From Roseiarcus fermentans (GTDB taxonomy: Bacteria; Pseudomonadota; Alphaproteobacteria; Rhizobiales; Beijerinckiaceae), in NCBI RefSeq assembly GCF_003315135.1, contig NZ_QNRK01000040.1:1-64000 (forward strand): a DNA stretch of 64,000 nt. The letters run 5' to 3'. Shown one piece after another: positions 53,774-63,367 of this stretch. The stretch's first letter is position 1, and each line of letters starts with the position of its first letter. The notes beneath the pieces were generated by a model. The model ran no database searches. It was not told where the DNA came from and worked only from the letters and a program-made list of their open reading frames with translations. A program made the translations under genes and the position numbers.

Positions 53774-54667
53774 GTGACCTCTCCCTCGCCGCCGCCTCCC
53801 GTGATCTTCGACCGCGCGCTGGTCCGACGCCGGCTCGACAGGGCGTGGGCGCGACCCGAGCCGGGGGCCGACTTTCTGCTGCGCCGCACGGCCGACGAGC
53901 TCGCCGACCGGCTCGCGCTCGTCCGGCGCCGTTTCGCGCTCGCAGCCGACCTCGGCACGCCGGGTCCCCACGCCGCGGCCACGCTGCTCGCCGGCGGACA
54001 GGTCGACCGGGTCGTGCGGCTGGCGCCGACGCTGGCGAGCCTCGGCGGCGGCGATGGCTTCCGCGCCGTGGGCGATGTCGAGCGGCTGCCGCTCGCCGAC
54101 GGGCGGTTCGACCTCGCCGTGTCGCTGCTCGCGCTCGACAGCGTCAACGATCTGCCCGGGGCGCTGGTCCAGATGCGCCGGGCGCTCGCTCCCGACGGGC
54201 TCCTGGTCGCGGCCTTCGTCGGCGGCGACACCTTGACCGAATTGCGCCAGAGCCTGACGCGCGCCGAGAGCGAGGTTCTGGGCGGCGCCGCGCCGCGGGT
54301 CGCGCCGTTCGTGGACCTGCGGGCCCTGGGTTCGCTGGCGCAGCGGGCGGGGCTCGCCCTACCCGTGATCGACCTCGACCGGACCATTGTGCGCTACGGC
54401 GACATGGTCGCCTTGATGCGCGATCTGCGCGCCTTCGGCGCCGCCAGCGCCCTCGTCGATCGCAGCCGCAGGCCGCTGCGGCGCGAGGTTTTGGCGCGCG
54501 CCGCGGCGATCTACGGGGACGCGTTCGCGGACCCGGACGGGCGCCTGCGCGCCACCTTCGACATCCTCTGGCTCAGCGCCTGGGCGCCGCACGCGAGCCA
54601 GCCGAAGCCGCTGAAACCCGGGTCGGCCGCGATCCGGCTCGCCGACGCCCTGAAGGGGCGGAGTTGA
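53774..54667 (+). CDS. SAM-dependent methyltransferase (NDUFAF5/BioC-like)
   Basis: 297 residues from a GTG start with AAGGGGAG 3-4 bases before it. 'VIFDRALVRRRLDRAW' followed by 'FLLRRTADELADRLALVRRRFALAADLGTPG' and 'DVERLPLADGRFDLAVSLLALDSVNDLPGALVQMRRALAPDGLLVAAFVGGDTL' matches the alphaproteobacterial relatives of NDUFAF5. The SAM-binding loop is degenerate ('ADLGTPG' where DLGCG-type is usual), so the chemistry may be hydroxylation-like, as for NDUFAF5, or lost. Confidence 0.85.
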   Translation: MTSPSPPPPVIFDRALVRRRLDRAWARPEPGADFLLRRTADELADRLALVRRRFALAADLGTPGPHAAATLLAGGQVDRVVRLAPTLASLGGGDGFRAVGDVERLPLADGRFDLAVSLLALDSVNDLPGALVQMRRALAPDGLLVAAFVGGDTLTELRQSLTRAESEVLGGAAPRVAPFVDLRALGSLAQRAGLALPVIDLDRTIVRYGDMVALMRDLRAFGAASALVDRSRRPLRREVLARAAAIYGDAFADPDGRLRATFDILWLSAWAPHASQPKPLKPGSAAIRLADALKGRS

Positions 54668-54810
54668 CCGCGAAACAGGGAACTGCGCGCGCCGGCCGCG
54701 CGTTTGAAAGAGCGCCGATTTGACCGCGGCGACCATAGGGATACAATCGCTTGGCAACGACTATCGCTGGCGATCGGGAGGTTGGGCGCCGGGTGAAAAC
54801 GGAGGGTTCG

Positions 54811-55191
54811 ATGGCGGATTCGGATAGGGTCGACCAGACCCCTGCCTACGACGCCGGCGCGCGGCGGCCGAAGAAGCTCGACCCGCTCGTCCGTTACATG
54901 ATTTTCCACTGGATCATGGGCACGCTCGGCGGCGCCCTGTGCGCCACGCTGCTGCTGGTTTTCGACCCGTTCGGCCTGTGGCCGCTGATGCACGACAGCG
55001 GGCTCGGCCTCGAGGCGCTGCTTCTGCTCTATATCGGCTTCATGACCTCGTTCGGCGGCCTCGTCTGCGCCGCGGCGGTGATGTTCCCGCCCAAGGACGA
55101 CGACGAGCCGCCGCGCGGCGGCCTGCGCGGAACCGTCGTGCCGGCGGGCTGGAAGCCGGCCTACGTGCGCGTGCCCAGCCGCGTCCCCTGA
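54811..55191 (+). CDS. Small two-TM membrane protein, unknown
   Basis: 126 residues. N-terminal ~40 residues soluble and charged, then TM ('RYMIFHWIMGTLGGALCATLLLVF'), a short loop and TM2 ('LLLLYIGFMTSFGGLVCAAAVMF'). C-terminal tail Pro/Arg-rich. GGAGGG stands before the ATG at 54811. Rhizobial conserved hypothetical in appearance; no function known. Confidence 0.7.
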   Translation: MADSDRVDQTPAYDAGARRPKKLDPLVRYMIFHWIMGTLGGALCATLLLVFDPFGLWPLMHDSGLGLEALLLLYIGFMTSFGGLVCAAAVMFPPKDDDEPPRGGLRGTVVPAGWKPAYVRVPSRVP

Positions 55192-55292
55192 GGGGCTTCG
55201 CCCGGCGCCGGCGACTCGGGACGGGCGGCGTCCCGCCAGCCCGGGCGCGCTGGACGCGCGCCCTCCCGGAAGCGCCGCCAAGCCCGATTTCG

Positions 55293-56204
55293 TCAGCGCG
55301 AGCGCGCGCCCTCGCCTGAGCGCGTCGCCCGGCCGGTCAACACCACGCCCGACAGAACCAGCGCGAGCCCCGCCCAGGCCGTCGGCGCGACGGACTCGCC
55401 CAACGCCGCTGCGCCGCCCACGACGCCCACCACGGGGACGACGTCGTTGTTGAGGCTGGCGAAGGTCGGGCCTTCGCTGGCGATCAGCCGGAAATAGACG
55501 AAATAGGCGAGCGCGGTGTTGAAGACGCCGAGCGCGGCCATGGCGGCGAGCGGCGCGAGCGGCGACGATTCCGCCGCCGGATTGGCGAGCGGCGCGGCGC
55601 CCGCCAGCGCCGCGAGGCCGAGCAGCAGGGTCGAGAGCGTCATCGACGCGGCGACCGCCCGGACCGCGCCGATCTCCCGCGTCGCCGGTCCCGAGGTCAG
55701 CGCGCTCATGGCGTAGCAGAACGCCGCCGCGAGCGCGAAAGCCCGGCCTTCGATCGCGCTTCCCCCGCCGGCCGCGGCCGCCGCGGGCGCGGCGAGCGCG
55801 AGACCCAGTCCGGCGAAGCCGACCGCGAGGCCGAACGCGCCGAGCAAGGTCCAGCGGTCGCCGGAGGGCGCGAACCGCCCCGCGACAAAGACGAAGATCG
55901 GCGCGACCCCCATCATCAGCGCCATGTCGGCGCTGGTCGTGAGCCGCGCGGCGACGCCGAGGAGCAGGAAAGGCGCGACCTGCCCGAGCAGGGACAGGCC
56001 CGCGAGCGTCGCCCACAGGCCCGGCCGCGAGCCGGGCCACAGGCGGCCGGAGGCCGCCGCGACCAGCAGGAGCGTCGCCGCCGCGACGCCGACCCGGGCG
56101 AGCGCAAAGCCGAGCGGAGCCAACAGACCGGCCGCGATCTTGATGAGGAGGAAGGACGAGCCCCACAGAAGCGACAGGGCGCCCAGCCTCGCATATGCGG
56201 CCAT
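55293..56204 (-). CDS. EamA family DMT transporter
   Basis: 303 residues, ten TM helices in two EamA repeats ('LGALSLLWGSSFLLIKIA' and 'ALAAAFCYAMSALTSGPA'). 'NNDVVPVVGVVGGAAALGESV' is the usual second-repeat end. Exporter of amino acids or drugs; substrate unknown. Confidence 0.85.
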   Translation of the reverse strand: MAAYARLGALSLLWGSSFLLIKIAAGLLAPLGFALARVGVAAATLLLVAAASGRLWPGSRPGLWATLAGLSLLGQVAPFLLLGVAARLTTSADMALMMGVAPIFVFVAGRFAPSGDRWTLLGAFGLAVGFAGLGLALAAPAAAAAGGGSAIEGRAFALAAAFCYAMSALTSGPATREIGAVRAVAASMTLSTLLLGLAALAGAAPLANPAAESSPLAPLAAMAALGVFNTALAYFVYFRLIASEGPTFASLNNDVVPVVGVVGGAAALGESVAPTAWAGLALVLSGVVLTGRATRSGEGARSR

Positions 56205-56299
56205 GAGACTCTCGCAACGTCGAGACGCGAGCTACGCGGGCGAGAGGCGGAGCGTCAATGGGGCTTTCGCCGCGCCGCCGGCGCTGCGCTGGACGATCT

Positions 56300-57538
56300 T
56301 CAGGCCTCGTCGCGGGAACGGACGCCCGGATCGGGGCTCTCGCGCGGCTCGTCGCGACGCGCGCGGCCGCGGGCGAACGGGCTGACGTTGACGCGCATCG
56401 GCCGCGTCCGGCCGTCGCGATAATGGCGCTTGAAATAGAGGGTGCGCTTGTCGGCGAAGCGCTCGCGCATCGCCTCGACGAGGACGCGATTGGCGTCGCG
56501 CGTGTCGGCGGCGAAGGCGTTGACGATGACGCAGTCGCCCGCGCGGCATTCGTCGTCGCGCAGACCGGAGAGCCCTTCGACCCACTTTTCCGCCGCGGCC
56601 CGGACCGTGAACGCCCAGCCGAGGAACCCGTGGACCCGCCGCGATTGATCGACGACGAAGAGGTTGTGTCCGCGAGCGGCCTGATAGAAGAGAACGCGCG
56701 ACCATTCGCCGAACTGGAGCCTTGCGAAGGCCGGTTTGCCGCTGAGGTATTCGACCGCGAGCCCCAGCGCCGCGGCGGGATCTTCCGGCTTCCACAGGGC
56801 GAGGGGGCCGTCGCCGGTCTTTTCCGCGCGATCGCGCCGAACGTCCGGCGTCGTCGCGGCGGCGAGGCGTCCGCCGTCGCCCGCGCGCTCCAGCGCGGCG
56901 AGATTGGCCTTGGCGACGGCGTGGTCGGGCGCGATGCGCAGCGCCTCGCGGAAGGCGGCTTCGGCGCGCGCGATCGCGCCCTGCCGGTGGCGCGCCGCGC
57001 CGCACAGAACCCAGGCGTCCGCCCATTGCGGCGCGCGCTCGAGCGCGGCCATGAAGGCTTGTTCGGCGCGCGCCGGATCGCCGAGCGCCATCAGCGCCTG
57101 TCCCCGGGCCGAATGGGCCTGCGCGAGCTGCGGCGCGCGCGCGCACGCTTCGGCTGCGGCCTGAAGCGCGGCCTCGGCCTCGCCGAGCGCGAGGCGCGAC
57201 ACGGACGCGCGCAGAAACGCCAGCGGACCCTGCGGCAGCGCCCTCTGCGCCCGTTCGAGAGGCGCGAGCGCCTCCGCGTGTCGCCCCATCGCCTGCAACG
57301 CGATGCCGAGACCGAGATTCGCCTGGGGATCGTCGGGGTCCCGCGCCGACGCGCGACCGAGAAGATCGACCGCTTGCGCCGGTTGGCCGGCGCGCATCTT
57401 CTCGAACCCCAATTTGCGAAGAACGGCCGCCGATCCCGGACCATCGTCCGGGACGCCGTCAGACCCCGAAAGATTCCTGTCGCCGACGGCCACGGCCCTC
57501 CCGACCAGCGACGCCCCGAGGGCGTCCGCTGAGCGCAT
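56300..57538 (-). CDS. TPR protein with C-terminal HlyC-like acyltransferase domain
   Basis: About 412 residues. Residues ~38-225 are five or six TPR units ('PDDPQANLGLGIALQAMGRHAEALAPLERAQ', 'AEAAFREALRIAPDHAVAKANLAALER'). Residues ~255-400 resemble toxin-activating lysine acyltransferases (HlyC): 'ALGLAVEYLSGKPAFARLQFGEW', 'VHGFLGWAFTVRAAAEKW', 'AGDCVIVNAFAAD', 'LVEAMRERF', 'LYFKRHYRDGRTRPMRV'. The segment equivalent to HlyC His23 seems to lack the His. The start is uncertain; the frame is open to 57676. It may acylate an unknown protein that the TPRs recruit. No RTX toxin gene is near. Confidence 0.68.
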   Translation of the reverse strand: MRSADALGASLVGRAVAVGDRNLSGSDGVPDDGPGSAAVLRKLGFEKMRAGQPAQAVDLLGRASARDPDDPQANLGLGIALQAMGRHAEALAPLERAQRALPQGPLAFLRASVSRLALGEAEAALQAAAEACARAPQLAQAHSARGQALMALGDPARAEQAFMAALERAPQWADAWVLCGAARHRQGAIARAEAAFREALRIAPDHAVAKANLAALERAGDGGRLAAATTPDVRRDRAEKTGDGPLALWKPEDPAAALGLAVEYLSGKPAFARLQFGEWSRVLFYQAARGHNLFVVDQSRRVHGFLGWAFTVRAAAEKWVEGLSGLRDDECRAGDCVIVNAFAADTRDANRVLVEAMRERFADKRTLYFKRHYRDGRTRPMRVNVSPFARGRARRDEPRESPDPGVRSRDEA

Positions 57539-57751
57539 CGCGCACAATCCACAGAGCGGAACGCCTAACAGACGGCCGCGGCTGCGAACAGCCTCGGCGG
57601 CAGCGTTTCCGCCCAATTCCGTCAACGACCGGCGGACCGCCTGTCCGGGTCGAACGGGACGCGGCGGAAGAGCCACGCGCCCCCAACAGGGGCCGAACGG
57701 CCGATGCGCGCGGTCGATCTCCAGGTTCGGCGCGCGCCGGGTTCCGGCGCG

Positions 57752-58555
57752 TCAGCCCCGGCGGCCGGCGGCGGCGATCGGCAGGCGCTCGAGGCCGATC
57801 AGCAGCGTCAGCGTCACCCCGACCAGAATCATCGTCAGCGCCGCGCCGGAAAAGACGTCGCCGCGGTCGGTCAGGCCGAAGATCGCAACCGGAAGCGTAA
57901 CCCAGCCGGGCGGATAGACCATGACGGTGGCGCCGAGCTCGCCCATCGACAGCGCGAAGCTGAGGCCGAAGGCGGCGACGACATAGGGCGCGATCAGCGG
58001 CAGCGTCACCTTCGCCAGCCGGTAGGCGGGGCGCGCGCCGAGGCACGAGGCCACCTCTTCGAAGTCGGGCGGCAGGCGGGCGAGCCCGGCCGAGACGTTG
58101 CCGAAGGAAAACGCCGAGATCAGCACGAAATGGGCGAGGATCACGATCGCCGTCGTGCCGTTCAGGAGCAGCGGCCGCTGGCTGAAGGCGACCAGCAGCC
58201 CGAGGCCGACCGACACCGAGGGAACCGCGCTCGGAACGAAGAACAGGATCCCGAGCGTCCGGCTCCAGGCCGGCCCTTGCGCGCGCAGCGCGAGCGCCGC
58301 CCAGGTTCCGCTGAGGAGCGCGAGAACGCTGGCGGCGACCCCGGTGGCGAGGCTCGCGAACACGGCGTCGCCCGACGCGCCGGTTCCGGCGGCCCGATAG
58401 TGCTCGAGGGTGAATCCGCTCGGCAAGGCGCCGTTCCACTGGGCGGCGAAGCTCGCCGCCAGAATGACCGCGAGCGGCGCGAGGAAGACGACGCCGATCA
58501 GCAGCGCCGCGACCGTCCAGACGAGAAACCTGCCGGAGCGCGACCAGACCAGCAT
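57752..58555 (-). CDS. phnV: 2-aminoethylphosphonate ABC transporter permease
   Basis: 267 residues, six TM helices of the MetI-like type. EAA loop 'EEVASCLGARPAYRLAKVTLPLIAPYVVAAF'. Last gene of the phnSTUV operon, 2 bases after phnU. Symbol assigned from order and from the binding protein identity. Confidence 0.85.
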   Translation of the reverse strand: MLVWSRSGRFLVWTVAALLIGVVFLAPLAVILAASFAAQWNGALPSGFTLEHYRAAGTGASGDAVFASLATGVAASVLALLSGTWAALALRAQGPAWSRTLGILFFVPSAVPSVSVGLGLLVAFSQRPLLLNGTTAIVILAHFVLISAFSFGNVSAGLARLPPDFEEVASCLGARPAYRLAKVTLPLIAPYVVAAFGLSFALSMGELGATVMVYPPGWVTLPVAIFGLTDRGDVFSGAALTMILVGVTLTLLIGLERLPIAAAGRRG

Positions 58556-58557
58556 CG

Positions 58558-59412
58558 CTACCCCCCGAGCCGGCGCGCGGCGACGCGATAGAGGCCGAAC
58601 AGCCCGAGCGACAGCGCCACGTTGACGATCGCGATCACGCAGGCGGCCTGGTAGTCCGATTCCTGGATCGCCTTGTCGTAGATCAGCAGCGGCAGGGTGA
58701 TGACGCCCTTGGCGCCGATGAACAGCACGATGCCGAATTCGTTGACGGTGAGCAGCAGGCACAGGCTGCCGCCGGCGATCGCGGCGGGCAGCGCGGCGGG
58801 AAGAATGACGCTGCGGACGATCCGCCACGGCCGCGCGCCCAAGAGGCCCGCGACCTCGATCTGGCTCTGGTCGATCAGCGAGAAGGCCGCGAGCAGCGGC
58901 CGCAGCACGAACGGCGAATAGACGGTGACCTCGGCGAGGATGACGCCCCAGGCGGAGTAGAGAAAATGAACCGGCGGCTCGGCGAGGCCGAACCCCTGCG
59001 TCAGCGCGCCGTTGAGAATGCCGGCCGAGCCGTAGAGGAAGGTGAAGGCGAGGGTGATCAGAAAGGTCGGCAGGGCGATGAAGGTGTCGATCAGCCGCGC
59101 CGCGAGCGGGGCGCCGGGAAAGGGAACGAAGGCCAGGATCAGCGCCAGCGCGAGGCCGAGCGCGAGGCAGCCCGCGGTGGACGCGACGGCGATCTCGCCG
59201 GTGTTCAAGAGCGCATTGAGGAAGGGGCGCGAATCGAGCGTCGCGAGGACGCCGCTCCAGTCCGGGGCGCCCGTCTCGCCGAGAACGGCCGAGCGCGCGA
59301 TCAGCGCCAGGGGATAGAGAAACGACAGCGCGAGCACGATCAGCGGCGGCGCGACCCACAGCCCGTTCAGATTGGGCCTGGCCGCCGCCGGCGCCGCGGC
59401 GAGGTCAGACAC
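58558..59412 (-). CDS. phnU: 2-aminoethylphosphonate ABC transporter permease
   Basis: 284 residues, six TM helices; EAA loop 'IEVAGLLGARPWRIVRSVILPAALPAAIAG'. The start overlaps the phnT stop by 8 bases. Pairs with phnV to form the membrane channel. Confidence 0.85.
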   Translation of the reverse strand: MSDLAAAPAAARPNLNGLWVAPPLIVLALSFLYPLALIARSAVLGETGAPDWSGVLATLDSRPFLNALLNTGEIAVASTAGCLALGLALALILAFVPFPGAPLAARLIDTFIALPTFLITLAFTFLYGSAGILNGALTQGFGLAEPPVHFLYSAWGVILAEVTVYSPFVLRPLLAAFSLIDQSQIEVAGLLGARPWRIVRSVILPAALPAAIAGGSLCLLLTVNEFGIVLFIGAKGVITLPLLIYDKAIQESDYQAACVIAIVNVALSLGLFGLYRVAARRLGG

Positions 59413-60544
59413 CGGCTTCCTCGGGAATGAGGGAGGCGTCGCCGGGGGCGAAGAACATATCCACCGCGCCGCCGCGCTCGGGCAGCGCCGGCAGCCGGGT
59501 GGCGACGATCCGCACCAGCGAGTCGCCGACTTCGGCCACCAGATGGGTGAGTTCGCCCTGCCAGTGCACCTGCCGCAGCCGGCCGCCGATCCGGTTCGAA
59601 TAGCCGAGCTCCGCCGTCAGCGTCAGGTGCTGCGGCCGGACGCAGAGCAGCCGGCGCGTTCCCGCCGGCGCCCCGTCGCCCGCGACCAGAAGCCGGTCGG
59701 CCCCGGCCCGCACCGCCACCATCCCGCCGACGGAACGGTCGTCCTCGATCACCACCGGAAGCAGGTTGGCGCGGCCGAGAAATTCCGCGGCGAACCGGTT
59801 CGGCGGCCGGCGATAGAGGTCCGCGGTCCGCCCGACCGCGCACAGCGCGCCGTCCTTCAGAATGGCGATCCGGTCGGCGAGCGTCAGCGCCTCGCTCTGG
59901 TCGTGCGTCACGTAGAGAATGGTCAGATCCGGCAGGTCGGCGTGCAGGCGCGCGATCTCCTCGACCATCGACCGGCGGATCTGGGCGTCGAGCGCCGACA
60001 GCGGCTCGTCGAGCAGGAGCACGCGCGGCCGCACCGCGAGCGCGCGCGCGATCGCCACGCGCTGCTGCTGGCCGCCGGAGAGCTCGCGCGGATAGCGCTT
60101 GCGAAACGTCCGCATGCCGACGACGCCGAGCGCGTCGTCGACCCGGCTCTCGATCAGGGTCCTGGCCGCGCCCCGCGCCCTGAGCCCGAAGGCGACGTTG
60201 TCGGCGACGCGCATGTGCGGAAACAGCGCGTAGTTCTGAACCACCATCGCCAGCCCGCGCTCGTACGGCGGCAGGTCGGTCACGTCCGTCCCGCCGACGC
60301 GGATGCGCCCCGACACCGGACGCACGAAGCCCGCAACGGCGCGCAGCGCCGTCGTCTTGCCGGAGCCCGAAGGCCCGATCATCGCCAGAATTTCGCCGGC
60401 CGCGACCTCGAGCGTGAGCGGCTTCAGGACGACGGCGCCGCGATAGGCGACGCTCACCTTGTCGAACCCGACCGTCGAGGCCGCGCCCGCCCGGACGAGG
60501 TCCTGCGTCGCCGTTCTCCCGTCGCCGAGCGCGGCGGCCGTCAT
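59405..60544 (-). CDS. phnT: 2-aminoethylphosphonate ABC transporter ATPase
   Basis: 379 residues. Walker A 'GPSGSGKTTALRAVAGF', Q-loop 'VVQNYALFPHM', signature 'ELSGGQQQRVAIARALA', Walker B 'VLLLDEPLSALD', H-loop 'YVTHDQSEAL'. A C-terminal TOBE domain ('RRLLCVRPQHLTL...VHWQGELTHLVAEV') is typical of the PotA/PhnT group. 2 bases after phnS. Confidence 0.9.
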   Translation of the reverse strand: MTAAALGDGRTATQDLVRAGAASTVGFDKVSVAYRGAVVLKPLTLEVAAGEILAMIGPSGSGKTTALRAVAGFVRPVSGRIRVGGTDVTDLPPYERGLAMVVQNYALFPHMRVADNVAFGLRARGAARTLIESRVDDALGVVGMRTFRKRYPRELSGGQQQRVAIARALAVRPRVLLLDEPLSALDAQIRRSMVEEIARLHADLPDLTILYVTHDQSEALTLADRIAILKDGALCAVGRTADLYRRPPNRFAAEFLGRANLLPVVIEDDRSVGGMVAVRAGADRLLVAGDGAPAGTRRLLCVRPQHLTLTAELGYSNRIGGRLRQVHWQGELTHLVAEVGDSLVRIVATRLPALPERGGAVDMFFAPGDASLIPEEAGV

Positions 60545-60546
60545 GG

Positions 60547-61557
60547 TCAGCTGCCGGTCGCCTGGCGCCAGCGCGCCACGTCCGCCGGCAGATCCTTGAC
60601 CACCTGCGACCAGTCCGGCGTCCAGACCGTCACGCCTTTCATCGCCTCGTGCAGCTTGACGAAATTCGCGTCGGTCGGGGTCACGTCCTTGCGCACCGGC
60701 GCGCCGAGCGCGACCGACGAAACCGTTTCCTGCGCCTCCTTCGACAGCAGGTAGTCGATCAGCTTCTTGCCGTTCTCGGCGTCGGGCGCGCCGGCGACCA
60801 GGCCGACGTAATAGGGCAGCGGCATCGCCGAGCGCTCGCCGTTCGGCCCCGCCGGCCAGAACACCCTGATGTTCGGGTTGTCAGCCATCTGCGACAGGTT
60901 CATCTGCAGGTCGCCGTTGGCGACGTAGATCTCGCCCTTGTTGACCAGCGCGGTCAGCTTTCCCGTCGACGAGGACGGGCCGACGTTGTTGTCCTGCAGC
61001 TTCTTCAGATAGTCGAACGCCGCGTCCTTCGAGCCGAAGGCGTGGATCACCTGCAGCATCACCGCGGTGCCGTCGCCCGCCTGGCCCGGGGTGGAATACT
61101 GGATCTTGCCCTTGAACTTCGGGTCGAGCAGGTCGGCGAAGGTCTTCGGCGCCTCCGCGAGCGTCGCGGCGTTGTAGATGAAATTCTGGAAATTGTTGAC
61201 GAGCGGTTGATAGCTGGCGTCGCCGCCGTCGATCTGGGCCGCCGCGGCCGGCGTGAACGGCTGGAGCAGGCCCGCGGCCTCGGCGCGCTGGATGAACGGC
61301 GGCAGGGTGACGAGCACGTCCGCCTGCGGGTTCGACTTCTCCTTCGCCACGCGCTCGACCACGCCGCCGGAGCCCGCCTCGACATATTGCACCTTGACGC
61401 CCGTCGCCTTGGTGAAGGCGTCGAACTGGGTTTCGAACCAGCTGCCCTTGCCGTCGTGCAGGCCATCGGCGGCGTAGACGGTGACGACGTCGGAGGCGGC
61501 GAAGGCGTGACCAGCGAAAGCGGCGGACAGCAGCAGCGCGCTCAACAGCGATTTCAT
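60547..61557 (-). CDS. phnS: 2-aminoethylphosphonate-binding periplasmic protein
   Basis: 336 residues. Signal peptide ([16 protein letters not shown]). It closely follows Salmonella PhnS text: '[13 protein letters not shown]', '[49 protein letters not shown]', '[18 protein letters not shown]', '[35 protein letters not shown]'. It binds 2-aminoethylphosphonate for import. No phnWX or C-P lyase gene lies next to the operon. Confidence 0.93.
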   Translation of the reverse strand: MKSLLSALLLSAAFAGHAFAASDVVTVYAADGLHDGKGSWFETQFDAFTKATGVKVQYVEAGSGGVVERVAKEKSNPQADVLVTLPPFIQRAEAAGLLQPFTPAAAAQIDGGDASYQPLVNNFQNFIYNAATLAEAPKTFADLLDPKFKGKIQYSTPGQAGDGTAVMLQVIHAFGSKDAAFDYLKKLQDNNVGPSSSTGKLTALVNKGEIYVANGDLQMNLSQMADNPNIRVFWPAGPNGERSAMPLPYYVGLVAGAPDAENGKKLIDYLLSKEAQETVSSVALGAPVRKDVTPTDANFVKLHEAMKGVTVWTPDWSQVVKDLPADVARWRQATGS

Positions 61558-61684
61558 GGGCGTCCCTTTTGCGAATTCGAGCCGTTCTTCGCTAGGACGA
61601 CGGCGCAACGCTATTGTGACAGGCGCGGGACGCGGGACCGCCGGGCGCGGGTCGGACGGGTCCGGGCGCGCCGCCGGCCGCCGC

Positions 61685-62122
61685 TCACGCCTTCCAGGCC
61701 ACCAGAATCGCGCCCGCGGCGATCAGGGCGACGCCGAGCCAGTTCTGCGGCGCGAGCTTCTCGCCGAGGAACAGGACGCCGAAGGTCGCCACCAGCACGA
61801 CGCTCAGCTTGTCGATCGGCGCGACGCGCGCGGCGTCTCCGAGCTTGAGCGCGCGGAAGTAGCACAGCCAGGAGAATCCGGTCGCCAGCCCCGACAGCGC
61901 GAGGAAAAGCCAGCTTTTCGGCGACACCGAATTCAGCGGCTGCCACTGCCCGGTGATGGCGAGAATGGCGCCGGCCGCGCACAGGATGACGATCGTCCGG
62001 ATGAAGGTCGCGAAGTCGGAGCCGACGTTCTCGACCCCGACCTTGGCGAAGATCGCCGTCAGCGCCGCGAACGCCGCCGACAGAATCGCCCAGGCCTGCC
62101 AGGACGCGAAAAGGGATTTCAT
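61685..62122 (-). CDS. Single-EamA-domain transporter (EmrE/paired type)
   Basis: 145 residues, five TM helices, half the size of usual DMT exporters: '[33 protein letters not shown]', '[36 protein letters not shown]', 'LNWLGV'-like end ([18 protein letters not shown]). Would act as a dimer. Last high-GC gene before the composition changes. Confidence 0.85.
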   Translation of the reverse strand: MKSLFASWQAWAILSAAFAALTAIFAKVGVENVGSDFATFIRTIVILCAAGAILAITGQWQPLNSVSPKSWLFLALSGLATGFSWLCYFRALKLGDAARVAPIDKLSVVLVATFGVLFLGEKLAPQNWLGVALIAAGAILVAWKA

Positions 62123-62294
62123 CAGCCACGGACCCCGTCGATTGGCGGCGGGCGCGCGCCCGCTTTCGAAAAACCTCCAGCACGCGAGACGGCGTCGGCT
62201 CTGCGACCCACGCCACGAGCGGGTAGTGTCTCAGTTTTCAATTTCGCCTGCCCCGCAGGGAATGAACATTCGTGCGTAGCGTCAAGGATAATTT

Positions 62295-63365
62295 TCATCT
62301 CACGAGGAAAAGTGCCCTGTTGTCACGTGCAACGACCGGCGGTCCTGCCGTATGCAGCATTCCGAAGATCAGCGTAGAAACTTCGGATTCTGGCAAATCG
62401 AGCTGCCGGGCAATATCCCACTGTGTTGTCTTCTCAGACCAAAGGGTCTTCATAACCTTCTGCCAAACGACGGATTGCTCCCGATCAATTCCTTCTGGTT
62501 CACTGTCTTTATACCTGGTCCTAATTTGTATACAAAAGTCTCTATATCTCCAATCTGTTAGTCTATTCAATCTGTGAAGACGAACCGTCAATGCCCAAAG
62601 CGACACCTTCCACCTTCTCTTAGAGGTTATCAATTGTTCTATAGAGTTTACTCTATTTATTCTTGCTAAGAGGTCTGCTTTCGGTAACAAAAACGAAGAC
62701 GCAAAGCTATTCGCCTCATCCTCCGCCATTCGACCCGTTCGCTTCCCATCTTGATGAAGAACAAGATGACCAAGTTCATGGGCCGCATCAAAACGACTGC
62801 TTTCCGCTGTCTTCATCGTGTTCAAAAATACATACGGTTTTTCGTTGCGCCACAGTGAAAAGGCGTTTACCCGTTTTGAGTTCTCCGCGAGGGAAAACAC
62901 TCGAACACCTTTGGATTCGAGTAAGTGAATCATATTAGAAACAGGCTCTTCCCCAAGACCCCAGTCTTGCCGTAGCATCACCGCCGCAGTTTCAGGGTCG
63001 AACAAATTGAGGTCTGGTACTTGTACATTCGGCAACTCAAATCGGCTTTCAACCCAATCAGATATATCAAAACCGATAGCCCCAGCCGCAAGAGCTGCGT
63101 CCCGTTCGGACGCGGTCATAGCCCTTTGACTCCGGAAGCTAATAAGTTCCGAATCGGGTAACTGCAAGTCCGGGCGGAAGAAAAAGCCAATCGGGAATTG
63201 TAAGACCGCCGCGAATCTATCTATGGTCTCTTCAGTTGGCTGCGTTTCTCCTTGCTCACATCGAGTGATGGTGTGGGCAGAGACGCCAACCAAATCAGCG
63301 AATCCTTTCTTGTTTAGCAATCGCCTTTGCCTAGCGATGCTGAGCCGCACAGGGTTGAATGGCAT
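62295..63365 (-). CDS. HTH-XRE regulator with ImmA/IrrE metallopeptidase domain
   Basis: 356 residues. N-terminal XRE helix-turn-helix (~10-60: 'LNKKGFADLVGVSAHTITRCEQGETQPTEETIDRFAAVL'), then an ImmA/IrrE domain with the zinc motif H196-ELG-H200 ('FDAAHELGHLVLHQD') and 'MAEDEANSFASSFLLPK'. A further ~130 residues follow. Such proteins cleave a partner repressor to induce a mobile element or stress response, or act with a toxin. It starts 2 bases after the partner gene. Codon use is much less GC-rich than in the rest of the window. Confidence 0.9.
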   Translation of the reverse strand: MPFNPVRLSIARQRRLLNKKGFADLVGVSAHTITRCEQGETQPTEETIDRFAAVLQFPIGFFFRPDLQLPDSELISFRSQRAMTASERDAALAAGAIGFDISDWVESRFELPNVQVPDLNLFDPETAAVMLRQDWGLGEEPVSNMIHLLESKGVRVFSLAENSKRVNAFSLWRNEKPYVFLNTMKTAESSRFDAAHELGHLVLHQDGKRTGRMAEDEANSFASSFLLPKADLLARINRVNSIEQLITSKRRWKVSLWALTVRLHRLNRLTDWRYRDFCIQIRTRYKDSEPEGIDREQSVVWQKVMKTLWSEKTTQWDIARQLDLPESEVSTLIFGMLHTAGPPVVARDNRALFLVR

Positions 63366-63367
63366 TT

